A stretch of DNA of 64,000 nt from Actinoplanes utahensis (GTDB lineage: Bacteria; Actinomycetota; Actinomycetes; Mycobacteriales; Micromonosporaceae). The stretch is from contig NZ_BOMZ01000089.1 in NCBI RefSeq assembly GCF_016862455.1, positions 113,657-177,656 of the forward strand. The letters run 5' to 3'. Made by a program: the position numbers and the translations under genes. The notes under the pieces are model-generated. The model ran no database searches, was not told where the DNA came from, and saw only the letters and a program-made list of their open reading frames with translations. Within the stretch, counting starts at the first letter, position 1; every line of letters starts with the position of its first letter. This document shows, in pieces, positions 1-8,781 of this stretch.

Positions 1-878
1 CCGGTGATCACGATCGGCTCGGGCGCCTTGGTGCGCAGCCGGGCGGCCATCGCCGCCAGCTGCGTCTCGCGCCCGACGAAGTCGCCCACCTTGCGGGGCA
101 GCATCGCCGGGATGACCCCGGACCAGACACCGGCCCGCGGTGAGCCCAGCGCGCCGGTCAACAGCTGCTGATAGGCCTCGGCCAGCTCCGCGCCGGGGTC
201 GACGCCCAGCTCTTCGGCGAGCAGGGTGCGGGCCTCGTGGTAGGTGGCGATCGCCTCGGCCTGGCGGTCGGAACGGTAGAGGGCGGCCATCAGCTGGATC
301 CGCAGCCGCTCCCGGAGCGGGTGCGCGGCGACCAGCCCGGCCAGCTCGGCGGTGAGCTGACGGTGCCGGCCGAGCGCCAGGTCGGCTTCGATGCGGGCCT
401 CCAGCGCGGTCATCCGCGCCTCCTCGAGCCGGGGCCGCTCCAGCGCGATCAGCCGGGTGGTGGCGTCGTCGAGCGCCCGGCCGCGCCACAGCCCGAGCGA
501 CCGCCGGAGGACGGCGGCCGCCTCGGCGAACCGCTCCTCGTGCAGGGCCTTGACGCCCTCCCGGGAGAGGCGTCCGAACTGGACGTGGTCGCAGAGGACG
601 AGCTCGCCGAGCTCCATCTGGTATCCGGCCGTCATGCGGGTGATGGTCAGGTGGTCGCTCAGCTGTTTGCGCAGACGGGAGACGTACGTGTAGATCTGCG
701 CGCTGGCGGTGGTGGGCGGGTGTCCCTCCCAGAGCCGGTCGGCGAGCTGCTCGTCCGAGACGACCCGGCCGCCGGAGAGCAGGAGGGCGGCCAGCACGGT
801 CCGCTGCTTCGCGCCGCGGAGGGCGTCCTCGGCGCCTCCGTCGACGGCTCTTACCGGTCCCAGAATCTGAAATTCCAT
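1..878 (-). CDS. SARP/AfsR-type transcriptional regulator (partial, cut by left edge)
   Basis: Reading leftward from an ATG at 878, preceded by a strong GGGGGAG ribosome site, the frame stays open for 292 codons to the window edge. The protein begins MEFQILGPVRAVDGGAEDAL, typical of SARP regulators. An OmpR-like winged helix covers residues 1-95 (PTTASAQIYTYVSRLRKQL is the recognition region). A bacterial transcriptional activation (TPR-like) domain follows at about 100-245. The last residues, KAPEPIVITG, look like the start of a P-loop NTPase domain, so this is probably a large AfsR-like protein rather than a short DnrI-like one. SARPs bind direct heptamer repeats and switch on antibiotic genes. 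Its position beside the clusters suggests pathway control, but the target is not shown by the sequence. Confidence 0.9.
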   Translation of the reverse strand, partial: MEFQILGPVRAVDGGAEDALRGAKQRTVLAALLLSGGRVVSDEQLADRLWEGHPPTTASAQIYTYVSRLRKQLSDHLTITRMTAGYQMELGELVLCDHVQFGRLSREGVKALHEERFAEAAAVLRRSLGLWRGRALDDATTRLIALERPRLEEARMTALEARIEADLALGRHRQLTAELAGLVAAHPLRERLRIQLMAALYRSDRQAEAIATYHEARTLLAEELGVDPGAELAEAYQQLLTGALGSPRAGVWSGVIPAMLPRKVGDFVGRETQLAAMAARLRTKAPEPIVIT

Positions 879-1368
879 GATCTCCCCCGATTTCGTAGAC
901 AGTGCGATGGGGCCGGATGAACGCGGCCGGCAGCGAAGCCCTCTCAGCGATGGCGCCGGGGCGTCGGTGCGCGTTTCGATGTCGGCTGAATATTCGGAAC
1001 GAAGGATCCAGCCCGCCGGTACGAAAGGAACTCCGACGGTCGGTTGTGATCCTATCTAAATCCGGGGTTGAGGGGAAGAAGTATGGGTATCCGTCTTGAA
1101 TTTATTAGACGTTTGGCGTAAGTGCGAAGATAAAGTTCAGAATAGGGGTGTACAGTGATTGATATCTGCTGTAGGCCCAGCTCAGAACCGCTTTTAGGCA
1201 TGAAGAAAGGATCCGCGATCGTGGGATTGCGGATCAATTCACAGCATTGAGTTGTCACGTTTTCTATGCGTTCTCCAATCGTTGCCAGCTCGGGTATAGA
1301 AGCGCCTCGGAACATGGATCCGTGGCATTTCTAAGAAGCGTGCGGATCAACACCGGCGGTGACTTCGG
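879..1368. promoter_or_regulatory. Low-GC intergenic region upstream of SARP and phosphodiesterase
   Basis: No convincing gene. From about 1040 to 1330 the base composition drops visibly below that of the flanking genes. It contains an inverted repeat with 7-bp arms (GATCCGC at 1210-1216, GCGGATC at 1229-1235). The two neighbouring genes point away from each other, so both promoters should lie here. The AT-rich stretch is a good place for a promoter or a regulator-binding site, but I cannot assign exact boxes. Confidence 0.4.
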
Positions 1369-2580
1369 ATGAAGCCGCTGGTGATGCTGAACCTGGCCGG
1401 CCTGAACCGGCGGCTGCTGGCGCACATGCCGCATCTGTCGGGCATGGCGGCGTACGGCTGGCAGGCCGATCTGGGCACCGTGCTGCCCGCGCTGGCCTGC
1501 AGCGCACAGACCACCTACCTCAGTGGAACCGGGCCGGCCCGGCACGGTGTCGTCGGCGACGGCTGGTACTCCCGCGACCGTGGGCGGATCCTCTTCTGGC
1601 GGCGGCGCAACCTGCTGACGCCCGTGGACCGGATCAGCGACGCGGCCGCCGGGTACCACCCCGGCCACCCCGGCCCCGCGGCCACCGGCCCCGCCACCGC
1701 GGTGATCCGGGCGGCGCAGGCGATCCTCGACGGATCCCGCCCGTCCCTGCTCCTGGCCCGGGTCGACGAACTGGACCGGGACCTGCAGCGGTACGGGCCG
1801 GACACCCCGGCGGCGGTGACGGCCGCCGCCACCGTCGACGCCGCCGTGGCCGGGCTGACCGACCGCGCCGGCAGCGGCGACATCGACCTGGTGGTGCTCA
1901 GCGAGTACGGGGTCGGCGCGGTGCGCCACCCGGTCGCCGTCAACCGACTGCTGCGCGCCGAGGGCTTCCTCGAGGTGACCACCGGCACCGCCACCGGCAT
2001 GGAGTACCTGGACACCGTCGCGTCGCGGGCCTTCGCCGTCGCCGACCACCAGGTGGCCCACGTGTACGTGCCCGACCCGGCCGACCACGCGAAGGTCCGG
2101 GCGCTGCTGGAGGCGGCCGACGGCGTCGACGAGGTGCTGGACCGGCACGACCAGGGCCGGCACGGGCTGGAGCATCCGAACGGCGGCGACCTCCTGGCGA
2201 TCGCCCGGCCGGACGCCTGGTTCAGCTACTACTACTGGCTCGACGACACCCGCGCCCCGCACTTCGCCCGGGGCGTCGAGCCGCACCGCAAGCCCGGCTA
2301 CGACCCCACCGAGCTGCTGGCCGATCCGGCCTCGCCCGAGCTGCTGGGCCGGGCCGCGCTCATCCCGGAGCGCCGCGGCACCGGCTTCCGCTACACCATG
2401 AACGTCGTCCCCCTCGACCCCGCTGTTGTCCGCGGCTCGCACGGCCGCCTGCCCGACTCCGCCGACCGCGGCCCGGTCCTGCTCACGTCGGCGGACCGGG
2501 TCCCGGCCGTCGCCGCCGGCGGCCGGGTGGCCGCCACCGACGTCCGTCAGGTGCTGCTCGCGCTGCGCGATCCGGCCTGA
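1369..2580 (+). CDS. Alkaline phosphatase-superfamily phosphodiesterase / nucleotide pyrophosphatase, shortened
   Basis: The 403-residue protein matches the type I phosphodiesterase/nucleotide pyrophosphatase family of the alkaline phosphatase superfamily. The nucleophile loop is SAQTTYLSG (Thr near residue 49), followed by HGVVGDGWYSRD. The C-terminal half keeps VLSEYG, VADHQVAHVYV, PDAWFSYYYW and HRKPGYDP. Relatives I remember are about 450-470 residues. The segment between the LTPVDR region and the DLQRYGP motif is about 50 residues shorter here, and the usual PHLDYDLQ metal-site motif reads RVDELDRDLQ. It may therefore be an altered or inactive enzyme. The substrate is unknown. A 13-bp hairpin follows the stop codon. 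Confidence 0.75.
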   Translation: MKPLVMLNLAGLNRRLLAHMPHLSGMAAYGWQADLGTVLPALACSAQTTYLSGTGPARHGVVGDGWYSRDRGRILFWRRRNLLTPVDRISDAAAGYHPGHPGPAATGPATAVIRAAQAILDGSRPSLLLARVDELDRDLQRYGPDTPAAVTAAATVDAAVAGLTDRAGSGDIDLVVLSEYGVGAVRHPVAVNRLLRAEGFLEVTTGTATGMEYLDTVASRAFAVADHQVAHVYVPDPADHAKVRALLEAADGVDEVLDRHDQGRHGLEHPNGGDLLAIARPDAWFSYYYWLDDTRAPHFARGVEPHRKPGYDPTELLADPASPELLGRAALIPERRGTGFRYTMNVVPLDPAVVRGSHGRLPDSADRGPVLLTSADRVPAVAAGGRVAATDVRQVLLALRDPA

Positions 2581-2591
2581 CCGCACGACCC

Positions 2592-2622
2592 GGCCCGGCG
2601 CCCCCACACGGGGCGCCGGGCC
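2592..2622. terminator. Bidirectional stem-loop terminator
   Basis: A perfect 13-bp stem (2592-2604 with 2610-2622) closes a CACAC loop between the convergent stop codons at 2580 and 2649. There is no long U tract, as is common in actinomycetes. Confidence 0.8.
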
Positions 2623-2648
2623 TGTCGCGTCTCCGGCTCCGGGCACGG

Positions 2649-3872
2649 TCACACTTCGACGCCGGCGGCCAGCTCACCCCGCCGCGGCGGGGCGAGCCTC
2701 TTCTCGAGCAGCGCCGCGACACGCGTGGCGAGCTCGATCGACTGGGCGCGGTTCAGGCGCGGGTCGCAGGGCGACTCGTACCGCTGACCGAGGTCGGACA
2801 GGCCGACCGCGCCGCCGACGCATTCGGTGACCTCCGCGCCGGTGAGCTCCAGGTGCAGGCCACCGGCCACGGTGCCGAGCGCCTCGTGCACCTCCAGGAA
2901 CCCCTCGATCTCGGCGAGCACCTCGCTGACCGCGCGGGTCTTGTGCCCGCTCGGCGCGGTCACCGTGTTGCCGTGCATCGGGTCGCACAGCCAGAGCACC
3001 CGGGCGCCGCTCGCGGTGACCGCCCGCACCAGGCCGGGCAGCACCTCGCGGATTCGGTTCGCGCCCATCCTGGTGATGAACGTCAGCCGGCCCGGCGTCC
3101 GCTCCGGGTCCAGCCGGTCCAGCAGCGCCAGCACGTCGCCGGCGCTGCTGGTGGGGCCGAGTTTGACCGCGACCGGGTTCGCCACGTCCCCCGCGAACGC
3201 GACGTGCGCCCCGTCGAGCCGGCGGGTGCGCTCGCCGATCCAGAGCAGGTGCCCGGACGCCGCGTACATCCGGCCGGTGGCGTCGTCGATACGGGTCAGC
3301 GCCTCCTCGTACGGCAGGACCAGCGCCTCGTGGCTGGTGTAGAGCTCGGGCATCATCGCCCGAACCAGATTCAGCGTGGCCAGCGACGCGTGATACGCCC
3401 GGCGCAGCCGGTCCGGGTCCGGGGTGCGGCCGGCCGTCGTGAACGCCACGTCGTTGGCGATGTCGCCCCGGTACACCGGCAGGGTCACCCCGTCGCGGGT
3501 CTCGGCCGGCGACGAGCGCGGCTTGGCGTACTGGCCGGCGATGCGCCCCACGTGCACCACCGGCCGCCCGGCCGCCTCCGCCAGCGGCTGCGCCATCCGG
3601 CGCATGGTGTCCAGGGTGGCGGCGATACGGACCGGGGTGACCCCGTCGAAGGTCTCCGCGCAGTCGCCGCCCTGCAGGACGAAGGCGTCCCCGGCGGCGG
3701 CCTCCGCGAGCCGTTCGCGCAGGCGGTCGCACTCGGCGGCGAGCACCAGTGCAGGCACCAGGGCCAGCTCGTCGGTGATCCTCTGCAGGGCTTCGCGGTC
3801 CGGCCAGGGTGGCTGCTGATCCATGGGCAGACGGCGCCACGGCGCGCGGTCGCCCGGCGTGATGACGTTCAT
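2649..3872 (-). CDS. Class II 3-deoxy-D-arabino-heptulosonate 7-phosphate (DAHP) synthase, short form
   Basis: This enzyme condenses phosphoenolpyruvate and erythrose 4-phosphate, the first step of the shikimate pathway. The 407 residues hold all class II landmarks: the metal-binding Cys in LQGGDCAETF, the RIAGQYAKPRS loop, YTSHEALVLPYE, LWIGERTRRLDGAH, the metal His in DPMHGNT, the Glu in GLHLELTG and the Asp in CDPRLN. It lacks the N-terminal extension and inner helices that carry aromatic amino-acid feedback sites in primary-metabolism forms of about 460 residues. It therefore resembles secondary-metabolism PhzC-type enzymes. A second such gene lies at 29294-30502. The start could also be the ATG at 3824 (MDQQPPWPD), where homology begins. 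Confidence 0.92.
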   Translation of the reverse strand: MNVITPGDRAPWRRLPMDQQPPWPDREALQRITDELALVPALVLAAECDRLRERLAEAAAGDAFVLQGGDCAETFDGVTPVRIAATLDTMRRMAQPLAEAAGRPVVHVGRIAGQYAKPRSSPAETRDGVTLPVYRGDIANDVAFTTAGRTPDPDRLRRAYHASLATLNLVRAMMPELYTSHEALVLPYEEALTRIDDATGRMYAASGHLLWIGERTRRLDGAHVAFAGDVANPVAVKLGPTSSAGDVLALLDRLDPERTPGRLTFITRMGANRIREVLPGLVRAVTASGARVLWLCDPMHGNTVTAPSGHKTRAVSEVLAEIEGFLEVHEALGTVAGGLHLELTGAEVTECVGGAVGLSDLGQRYESPCDPRLNRAQSIELATRVAALLEKRLAPPRRGELAAGVEV

Positions 3873-4568
3873 CGGTGCTGCGCCCGGCGGGCGGCGACCG
3901 GGCCGGAGCCGGGGCGGGACGGCGGACGGTGATGTTCCAGGGCCATGATCACACCAACTTCTGGGTTGTGGTGACTCGGAGGTCGGGGAGGCGGCGGAGG
4001 ACCCCGCCCGGGTACGACCTCGAGCGGCTCGCCCGCACGGAAGAACGGCATCGCGCCATGCCGGCGCGATGCCGCCTACCTGATGGAGTGGTTCCGGCAG
4101 TGGTGGTCAGACGGCCGTTCGCCCGCGCCGGCGGCGGTGGCCACCGGGTCTCGCCGGTCCGGATGCGGTACGGGCCGGTGATGTGCACGGGCCGGGATGC
4201 CGGGCCGGTGCCGGGTCGAGGATCCCGCGGATGCGGAAGGTGAGTGAGTCACGCATCGCCGTCCTCGCTTCGTCGGATCGGTAGGTCAGACGAAGAAAGC
4301 ATGGTGGCCGGGAGGACGCCGGAAGCCCGCGGCGGCAGGTAGCTGTCACCGTGCCCGGCGGGCGGGCAGCTTCCTGCCAGATCCGGTGGGGTGATCGCGG
4401 CGAGTCCTAGGGGGCCGCGTGCCCGGGCTACGGGTTCCGCTCCGCCCCCGCGGGCGGCACAGTGGTCATCAGGCGCCTGCCGATTGGCGCCCGCCGCCTT
4501 CGGGCCGCGTCGCAAGAAGTGAGTCGGCCTGGAAAGGACGTTGCCGCATTCTACGGAAAGGACTCGCG
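3873..4568. other. Intergenic region without a supported gene
   Basis: About 700 bases between the divergent DAHP synthase and LuxR-type genes. Open frames here have Arg/Pro/Gly-rich shadow composition and no recognisable domain. I see no RNA gene. The promoters of both flanking genes should lie within it. Confidence 0.5.
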
Positions 4569-5288
4569 GTGTCTGCACCGGCAGGGTTCGAATCGCTGCG
4601 GTACCACGCCGAACAACTCATCGAGATCGCCTCCGAGCTGCACGAGGCGCCGAGCGACCCGGTCCGCGACGCCGAGCAGCTGGTGTCCCGGCTGGTCCGC
4701 CAGTCACACCGGCGCTCGCTCACCGTCCGGGCCAGCTATGGCGCCGTGCCGGTCCCGGAGGGCCTGATGCCCCTCCGGCAACTGTCGACGGGCCTGTCTC
4801 TGGCCGGCGCGAAAGCGGCCGTGCTGTTCACGCGCGACGCGATGGTCGGTGAGGAGTCCGCGCAGTGGGGCCTGCGCCTCGCCGCCCGAGGCGCCGACGT
4901 GCGGGTCGCCGGCTCCTCGCTGCCCACCATGGCCATCATGGACAACCAGGTGGCGCTGGTCGCCGTCGCCGACGGCACCCAGTTGGCGAGCGTCTTCGAG
5001 CCGGTCGCCATCCAGGCGCTGCAGGCTCTGCACACGGCCATCTGGGACAGCGCGGTCGCGTTGTCGGAGGTCCGGGAGGCCGACATGTCCTGGACCGAGG
5101 CGCCGATGACCCGCCGGGTGCTCGGGATGCTGAACTCCGGCCGGATCGACGAGGTCGCCGCCCGGGAGCTGAACCTCTCGGTCCGCACCTACCGCCGGCA
5201 CGTGGCCGAGCTGATGGCCCGGGTCGACGCCCGATCCCGTTTCCACGCCGGTGTCCGCGTCGCGCGGCTGGGCCTCGATCAGGAGTGA
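4569..5288 (+). CDS. LuxR-type helix-turn-helix transcriptional regulator
   Basis: A 239-residue regulator. The C-terminal 60 residues form a LuxR-type HTH, with ARELNLSVRTYRRHVAELM as the DNA-reading part. The N-terminal part (about 1-165) has the TrmB/HKD-like sensor appearance seen in many actinomycete orphan LuxR proteins, including VRASYGAVPVPEGL and VAVADGTQLASVFEP. There is no receiver Asp pocket and no Walker motif, so it is neither a response regulator nor a LAL protein. The GTG at 4569 was chosen because homology begins there and GGAAAGGA precedes it; the same frame opens further upstream at 4419 with non-coding composition. It may regulate the adjacent protease or the DAHP synthase; this is inferred only from position. 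Confidence 0.82.
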   Translation: MSAPAGFESLRYHAEQLIEIASELHEAPSDPVRDAEQLVSRLVRQSHRRSLTVRASYGAVPVPEGLMPLRQLSTGLSLAGAKAAVLFTRDAMVGEESAQWGLRLAARGADVRVAGSSLPTMAIMDNQVALVAVADGTQLASVFEPVAIQALQALHTAIWDSAVALSEVREADMSWTEAPMTRRVLGMLNSGRIDEVAARELNLSVRTYRRHVAELMARVDARSRFHAGVRVARLGLDQE

Positions 5289-5343
5289 CGGCCGTGCCGG
5301 CCTGCGCGCCGGGTCCGGCCGGCGCTCCCCGCCTCGCGAAATA

Positions 5344-5406
5344 TTGACAAGGTTTATTGACAGTTGCATGTGGCAGTGGCGAAGCTCGATGTCAGAGAGC
5401 GCTCTC
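5344..5406 (+). promoter_or_regulatory. Promoter region with GAGAGCGCTCTC operator before the protease
   Basis: Two TTGACA hexamers (5344-5349 and 5357-5362) are followed by a perfect 12-bp palindrome, GAGAGCGCTCTC, at 5395-5406. GAGCGCTC cores are typical of LacI-family sugar repressors of actinomycete exoenzymes. Carbon-source control of the protease gene is inferred. Confidence 0.55.
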
Positions 5407-5479
5407 AATCCCCCGTGAGTGCGTGATGCGCCCGGCCGCGCCGAGCGCCGGGCGAACCGCGCACGGAGCAAGGAGCCGC

Positions 5480-7039
5480 ATGAAACCCTCATCCCTGAAA
5501 CTGGCCGCCGCCCTCGCGGCCGCCCTCGTCACCGTCGCGGTCACCCCGCACGCCGGATTCGCCGCCGGCACGCCCTTACCGGCGGCACCCGTCCCCGGGC
5601 CCCCGGCCGCATCGCCGCGACTCGACCCGGCCCCCGGCATGCTCGCGGCGATGCGCCGCGACCTCGGACTGGACGACACCCGGATCGCCGAGCGTCTGAC
5701 CACCGAGGCGGCCGCGCCGGTCATCGAGAAGCGGCTGCGCCAGCGGCTCGGCGCCACGTTCGGCGGCGCCTGGATCCCGGCGTCCGGCAGCCGCCTCACC
5801 GTCGCCGTCACCGACCGGGCCGCAGCCGCCGTCGTCCGCGCGGAAGGCGCCGACGCCACCGTCGTGAGCCGTTCGGAAGCCGCCCTCGCCGCCATCCGGG
5901 TCAAGCTCGACCGCAACAGCGCGAAAGCCACCGACCGGATCCACAGCTGGTACGCCGACCCGGCGAGCAACAGCGTCGTGATCACCGCCGCGCCGGGCGC
6001 CGAGGCGGCCGCGCGGCAGTTCGCCCGCGACAGCGGAGCCGGCCCGGTCACCGTCCGGACCACCGCCGAGGCGCCCCGCCCGATGTACGACATCCGCGGC
6101 GGCGACCAGTACGTCATCAACGGCACCACGCTGTGCTCGGTCGGCTTCGCGGTGAGCGGCGGCTTCGTGACCGCCGGGCACTGCGGCGGCGCCGGGAGCC
6201 CGACGTTCGGCTTCAACAACCAGGCGCAGGGCACGTTCGCCGGATCGTCGTTCCCCGGCAACGACTACGCCTGGGTGCGCACCAACGGCAACTGGACTCC
6301 GCAGCCCTGGGTCAATGACCATTCCGGCGGCAACGTCGGAGTCGCCGGCTCGCAGGAGGCGGCGATCGGCAGTTCGATCTGCCGGTCCGGCCGCACCACC
6401 GGCTGGCGCTGCGGCACGCTGCTCGGCAGGAACGAGACGGTCAACTATCCGCAGGGCTCGGTGTCCGGCCTCCACCGGAGCAACGCCTGCGCCGAGGGCG
6501 GCGACTCGGGCGGCGCCTGGATCTCCGGCAACCAGGCGCAGGGCGTCACCTCCGGTGGCACGGGCAACTGCGCCACCGGAGGCACGACGTGGTTCCAGCC
6601 GCTCAGCGAGATCCTTCAGGTGTACGGGCTGACGCTCACCACCACCGGCGCGGGCGGTGGCGCCGCGATCGTCAGCAACTGGAACAACAAGTGCCTCGAC
6701 GTGCCGGACGGGAACTTCTCCGACGGCGTACCGGTGCAGATGTGGTCCTGCAACGGCACCGCCGCACAGAGGTGGGAGCAGGTCGGCGGGACGCTGCGGA
6801 CCGGCAACGGCAAGTGCCTGGACGTGCCGTGGGGCTCCACCGCCAACGGGGTGATCCTGCAGATCGTGAGCTGCAGCGGCAACCCGGCCCAGCAGTGGGT
6901 GCTCAGCGCCGCCGGTGACCTGGTCAACCCGCAGGCGAACAAGTGCGCCGACATCAAGGACTGGAACAGCGGCGACCGGGCGCAGCTGCAACTGTGGGAC
7001 TGCGCCGGCACCGCCAACCAGAAGTGGCGCCGGGGCTGA
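5480..7039 (+). CDS. Secreted S1-family (streptogrisin-like) serine protease with C-terminal ricin-type lectin domain
   Basis: Secreted chymotrypsin-fold protease of 519 residues. It has a signal peptide (1-32, ending near PHAGFAAG) and an alpha-lytic-type pro-region (about 45-195). The mature protease carries His234 in TAGHCGG, Asp262 in GNDYAWV and Ser343 in GGDSGGAW. The last 125 residues are a ricin-type beta-trefoil with repeated KCLDVP and QxW motifs (QMWSC, QRWEQV, QQWVL, QLWDC, QKWRRG), which usually binds sugars. The start at 5480 follows AAGGAG and gives a clean signal peptide; the frame is open further upstream to 5357. Probable role: digestion of protein bound to polysaccharide. 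It is unlikely to belong to the biosynthetic locus. Confidence 0.93.
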   Translation: MKPSSLKLAAALAAALVTVAVTPHAGFAAGTPLPAAPVPGPPAASPRLDPAPGMLAAMRRDLGLDDTRIAERLTTEAAAPVIEKRLRQRLGATFGGAWIPASGSRLTVAVTDRAAAAVVRAEGADATVVSRSEAALAAIRVKLDRNSAKATDRIHSWYADPASNSVVITAAPGAEAAARQFARDSGAGPVTVRTTAEAPRPMYDIRGGDQYVINGTTLCSVGFAVSGGFVTAGHCGGAGSPTFGFNNQAQGTFAGSSFPGNDYAWVRTNGNWTPQPWVNDHSGGNVGVAGSQEAAIGSSICRSGRTTGWRCGTLLGRNETVNYPQGSVSGLHRSNACAEGGDSGGAWISGNQAQGVTSGGTGNCATGGTTWFQPLSEILQVYGLTLTTTGAGGGAAIVSNWNNKCLDVPDGNFSDGVPVQMWSCNGTAAQRWEQVGGTLRTGNGKCLDVPWGSTANGVILQIVSCSGNPAQQWVLSAAGDLVNPQANKCADIKDWNSGDRAQLQLWDCAGTANQKWRRG

Positions 7040-7046
7040 CCCGCAC

Positions 7047-7085
7047 GGGCGGGTGGGTGCCGCGTGCGCGGTCACCCACCCGCCC
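7047..7085. terminator. Strong bidirectional terminator hairpin
   Basis: A 13-bp perfect outer stem (7047-7059 with 7073-7085) continues into a 5-bp inner CCGCG/CGCGG stem with one bulged T. It lies between the convergent stop codons at 7039 and 7089. Confidence 0.85.
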
Positions 7086-7088
7086 GCC

Positions 7089-8108
7089 TCAGACGGTGGC
7101 GCCCAGCACGGCCTCGGCGGTCAGCCGCACCGACTCCAGCCGGTCCTCGATCAACGACGACTGGTGGGCGACGATCAGCTCGTCGGCCTGCGCCTTCTCG
7201 GCGAACGAGACGAGATAGGAGCGCACCTCGTCCGGTGTGCCGACCGCCGTGTACGTCAGCATCGCGGCGAGCTGACGGCCGTTCGCGGTGGTGAGGAACT
7301 CGTCGATCTCGGCGTCGCTGTACTCCACCGGCGCTCCGGCGGGACGCGCCAGAAGACCGCGGACCAGGGTGCGGCGGGTGATCTCGAACTGCTGCCGGGC
7401 CGACTCGGACGAGGCGGCGGCGACCACGTTCACCCCGGCGATCACGTACGGCTGCGACAGCTGTGCCGACGGGGTGAACTCCGCCCGGTACGCCGCGACC
7501 GCCTGCTCCAGCATCCCCGGTGAGAAGTGCGAGGCGAACGCGTACGGCAGACCGTACGCCGCGGCCAGCCGGGCACCGAACATCGACGAGCCCAGAATGT
7601 ACAGCGGCACGTTCGTCCCGGCGCCCGGAGTCGCCCGCACACCCGGAACCCGGGACTCGTCACCCAGGTATCCCTGCAGCTCCAGCACGTCCTGCGGGAA
7701 GCTGTCGGCGGACCCCGGGTCACGGCGCATCGCCCGCATCGTCACCTGATCGCTTCCGGGCGCCCGGCCCAGCCCGAGATCGATACGTCCCGGGTACAGC
7801 GACGCGAGTGTGCCGAACTGCTCGGCGATCGTCAGCGGCGCGTGGTTGGGCAGCATGATGCCACCCGCGCCGAGACGGATCGTCGACGTCCGGCCGGCGA
7901 TGTGGCCGATCAGCACACTCGTCGCGCTGGAGGCGATCCGCGCCATGTTGTGATGCTCGGCGTACCAGACCCGCTGGTAGCCGTGTCTCTCCGCGGCCTG
8001 TGCCAGGGCGACGGAGCCCTCGAAGGCCTGCGCGACGGTTCCGCCGGGCGTGATGGGCGCGAGGTCCAGGATCGAGAGGCGCGGCTCCGCCGGGAAAGTG
8101 CTCGTCAT
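7089..8108 (-). CDS. LLM-class (luciferase-like) flavin-dependent oxidoreductase
   Basis: A 339-residue TIM-barrel protein of the bacterial luciferase-like family, subgroup MsnO8/YhbW-like. Motifs visible are LSILDLAPI at the N-terminus, RVWYAEHHNM, GAGGIMLPNHAPL, YPGRIDLGLGRAPG and a C-terminal VGTPDEVRSYL. The family uses reduced FMN or F420 and many members are monooxygenases or reductases. The substrate cannot be read from sequence. The ATG at 8108 (MTSTFPAEPR) was chosen because homology begins there; the frame runs open further upstream. It is convergent with the protease and its upstream region faces the polyketide cassette. Confidence 0.9.
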   Translation of the reverse strand: MTSTFPAEPRLSILDLAPITPGGTVAQAFEGSVALAQAAERHGYQRVWYAEHHNMARIASSATSVLIGHIAGRTSTIRLGAGGIMLPNHAPLTIAEQFGTLASLYPGRIDLGLGRAPGSDQVTMRAMRRDPGSADSFPQDVLELQGYLGDESRVPGVRATPGAGTNVPLYILGSSMFGARLAAAYGLPYAFASHFSPGMLEQAVAAYRAEFTPSAQLSQPYVIAGVNVVAAASSESARQQFEITRRTLVRGLLARPAGAPVEYSDAEIDEFLTTANGRQLAAMLTYTAVGTPDEVRSYLVSFAEKAQADELIVAHQSSLIEDRLESVRLTAEAVLGATV

Positions 8109-8781
8109 GGGTCCTATCAACGCCCGCCGGCGCCGGATCGTTCCAGCTGGTGCGCCACGACACACCGGTGCGCCCCATGGTGAGCCGGGGCGCGGCCGGA
8201 CACGGGAGGCCGGCGGGCCGGTGTCCTGCTGAACCGGTCAATTCCCGTCCGTCCGGGCGCTGGCAGCGTTGTCCAACGCGGTCCAACACTGTCCAGGTTG
8301 CTGACGGTAGTGGGAGCGTTGCTCATAGCCTTCTGTCAATTCGCTTGGCGGGGACGCGTCCTTGTGTTCCGGAAACCTGGCTCTCGGAAATGAACTCGGT
8401 TCAACGGAGGTCGCGGCCCTTTTCATCGAATTCCGGTACGGCCGGCCGGTGGGAGACGCTCGCCCGCGCCGGGAGGCCGTGGAGTCAGCGCTGACTCCCT
8501 CCGATGGCTACTGCCGAGCGATTCGATATCGCGGCGCATCGGCGATGGTGGCGTTTCCTGATCGAGGAGTTCGCTGCGGCGTCGCTGACTGAGCGAGTGG
8601 ACGAGTTCGTGCTGTTCGAGCAGTTGGGAATGCCGCGTCGGCGCGGCGTCCCCTCCCGCCGGAATCCTCGAGGGCGACATCTCCGGGCAGTCGGCCCGGG
8701 ACGAATGTGGAGGAGTCGAGTGGTGCAACGAGTCGATGGGAATCCCGGTGGAGAGCGGCGAGAAAATCGCCGTACAGGGGG
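8109..8781. promoter_or_regulatory. Upstream region of the polyketide cassette
   Basis: About 670 bases between the divergent oxidoreductase and the BtrH-like gene. It holds an 18-bp perfect palindrome (8481-8498), a TTCCGGAA palindrome near 8367, and two GGTCCAAC/TGTCCAAC-like short repeats around 8275-8300. Apart from a doubtful small frame at 8589-8801 I see no gene. It should carry the promoter of the operon that starts at 8782. Confidence 0.5.
8481..8498. promoter_or_regulatory. 18-bp perfect palindrome, candidate operator
   Basis: GGAGTCAGCGCTGACTCC reads identically on both strands. It lies about 285 bases upstream of the first cassette gene, a sensible place for a dimeric repressor such as a TetR or GntR protein. 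The cognate regulator is unknown. Confidence 0.55.

Noticed and set aside
1052..1315. 87-codon frame on the minus strand in the low-GC region
   Set aside because: No ribosome site, no recognisable domain and no GC bias at third positions; treated as intergenic.
4249..4578. 109-codon minus-strand frame before the LuxR-type gene
   Set aside because: Composition is that of a shadow frame, no ribosome site is seen, and it overlaps the start of the real gene.
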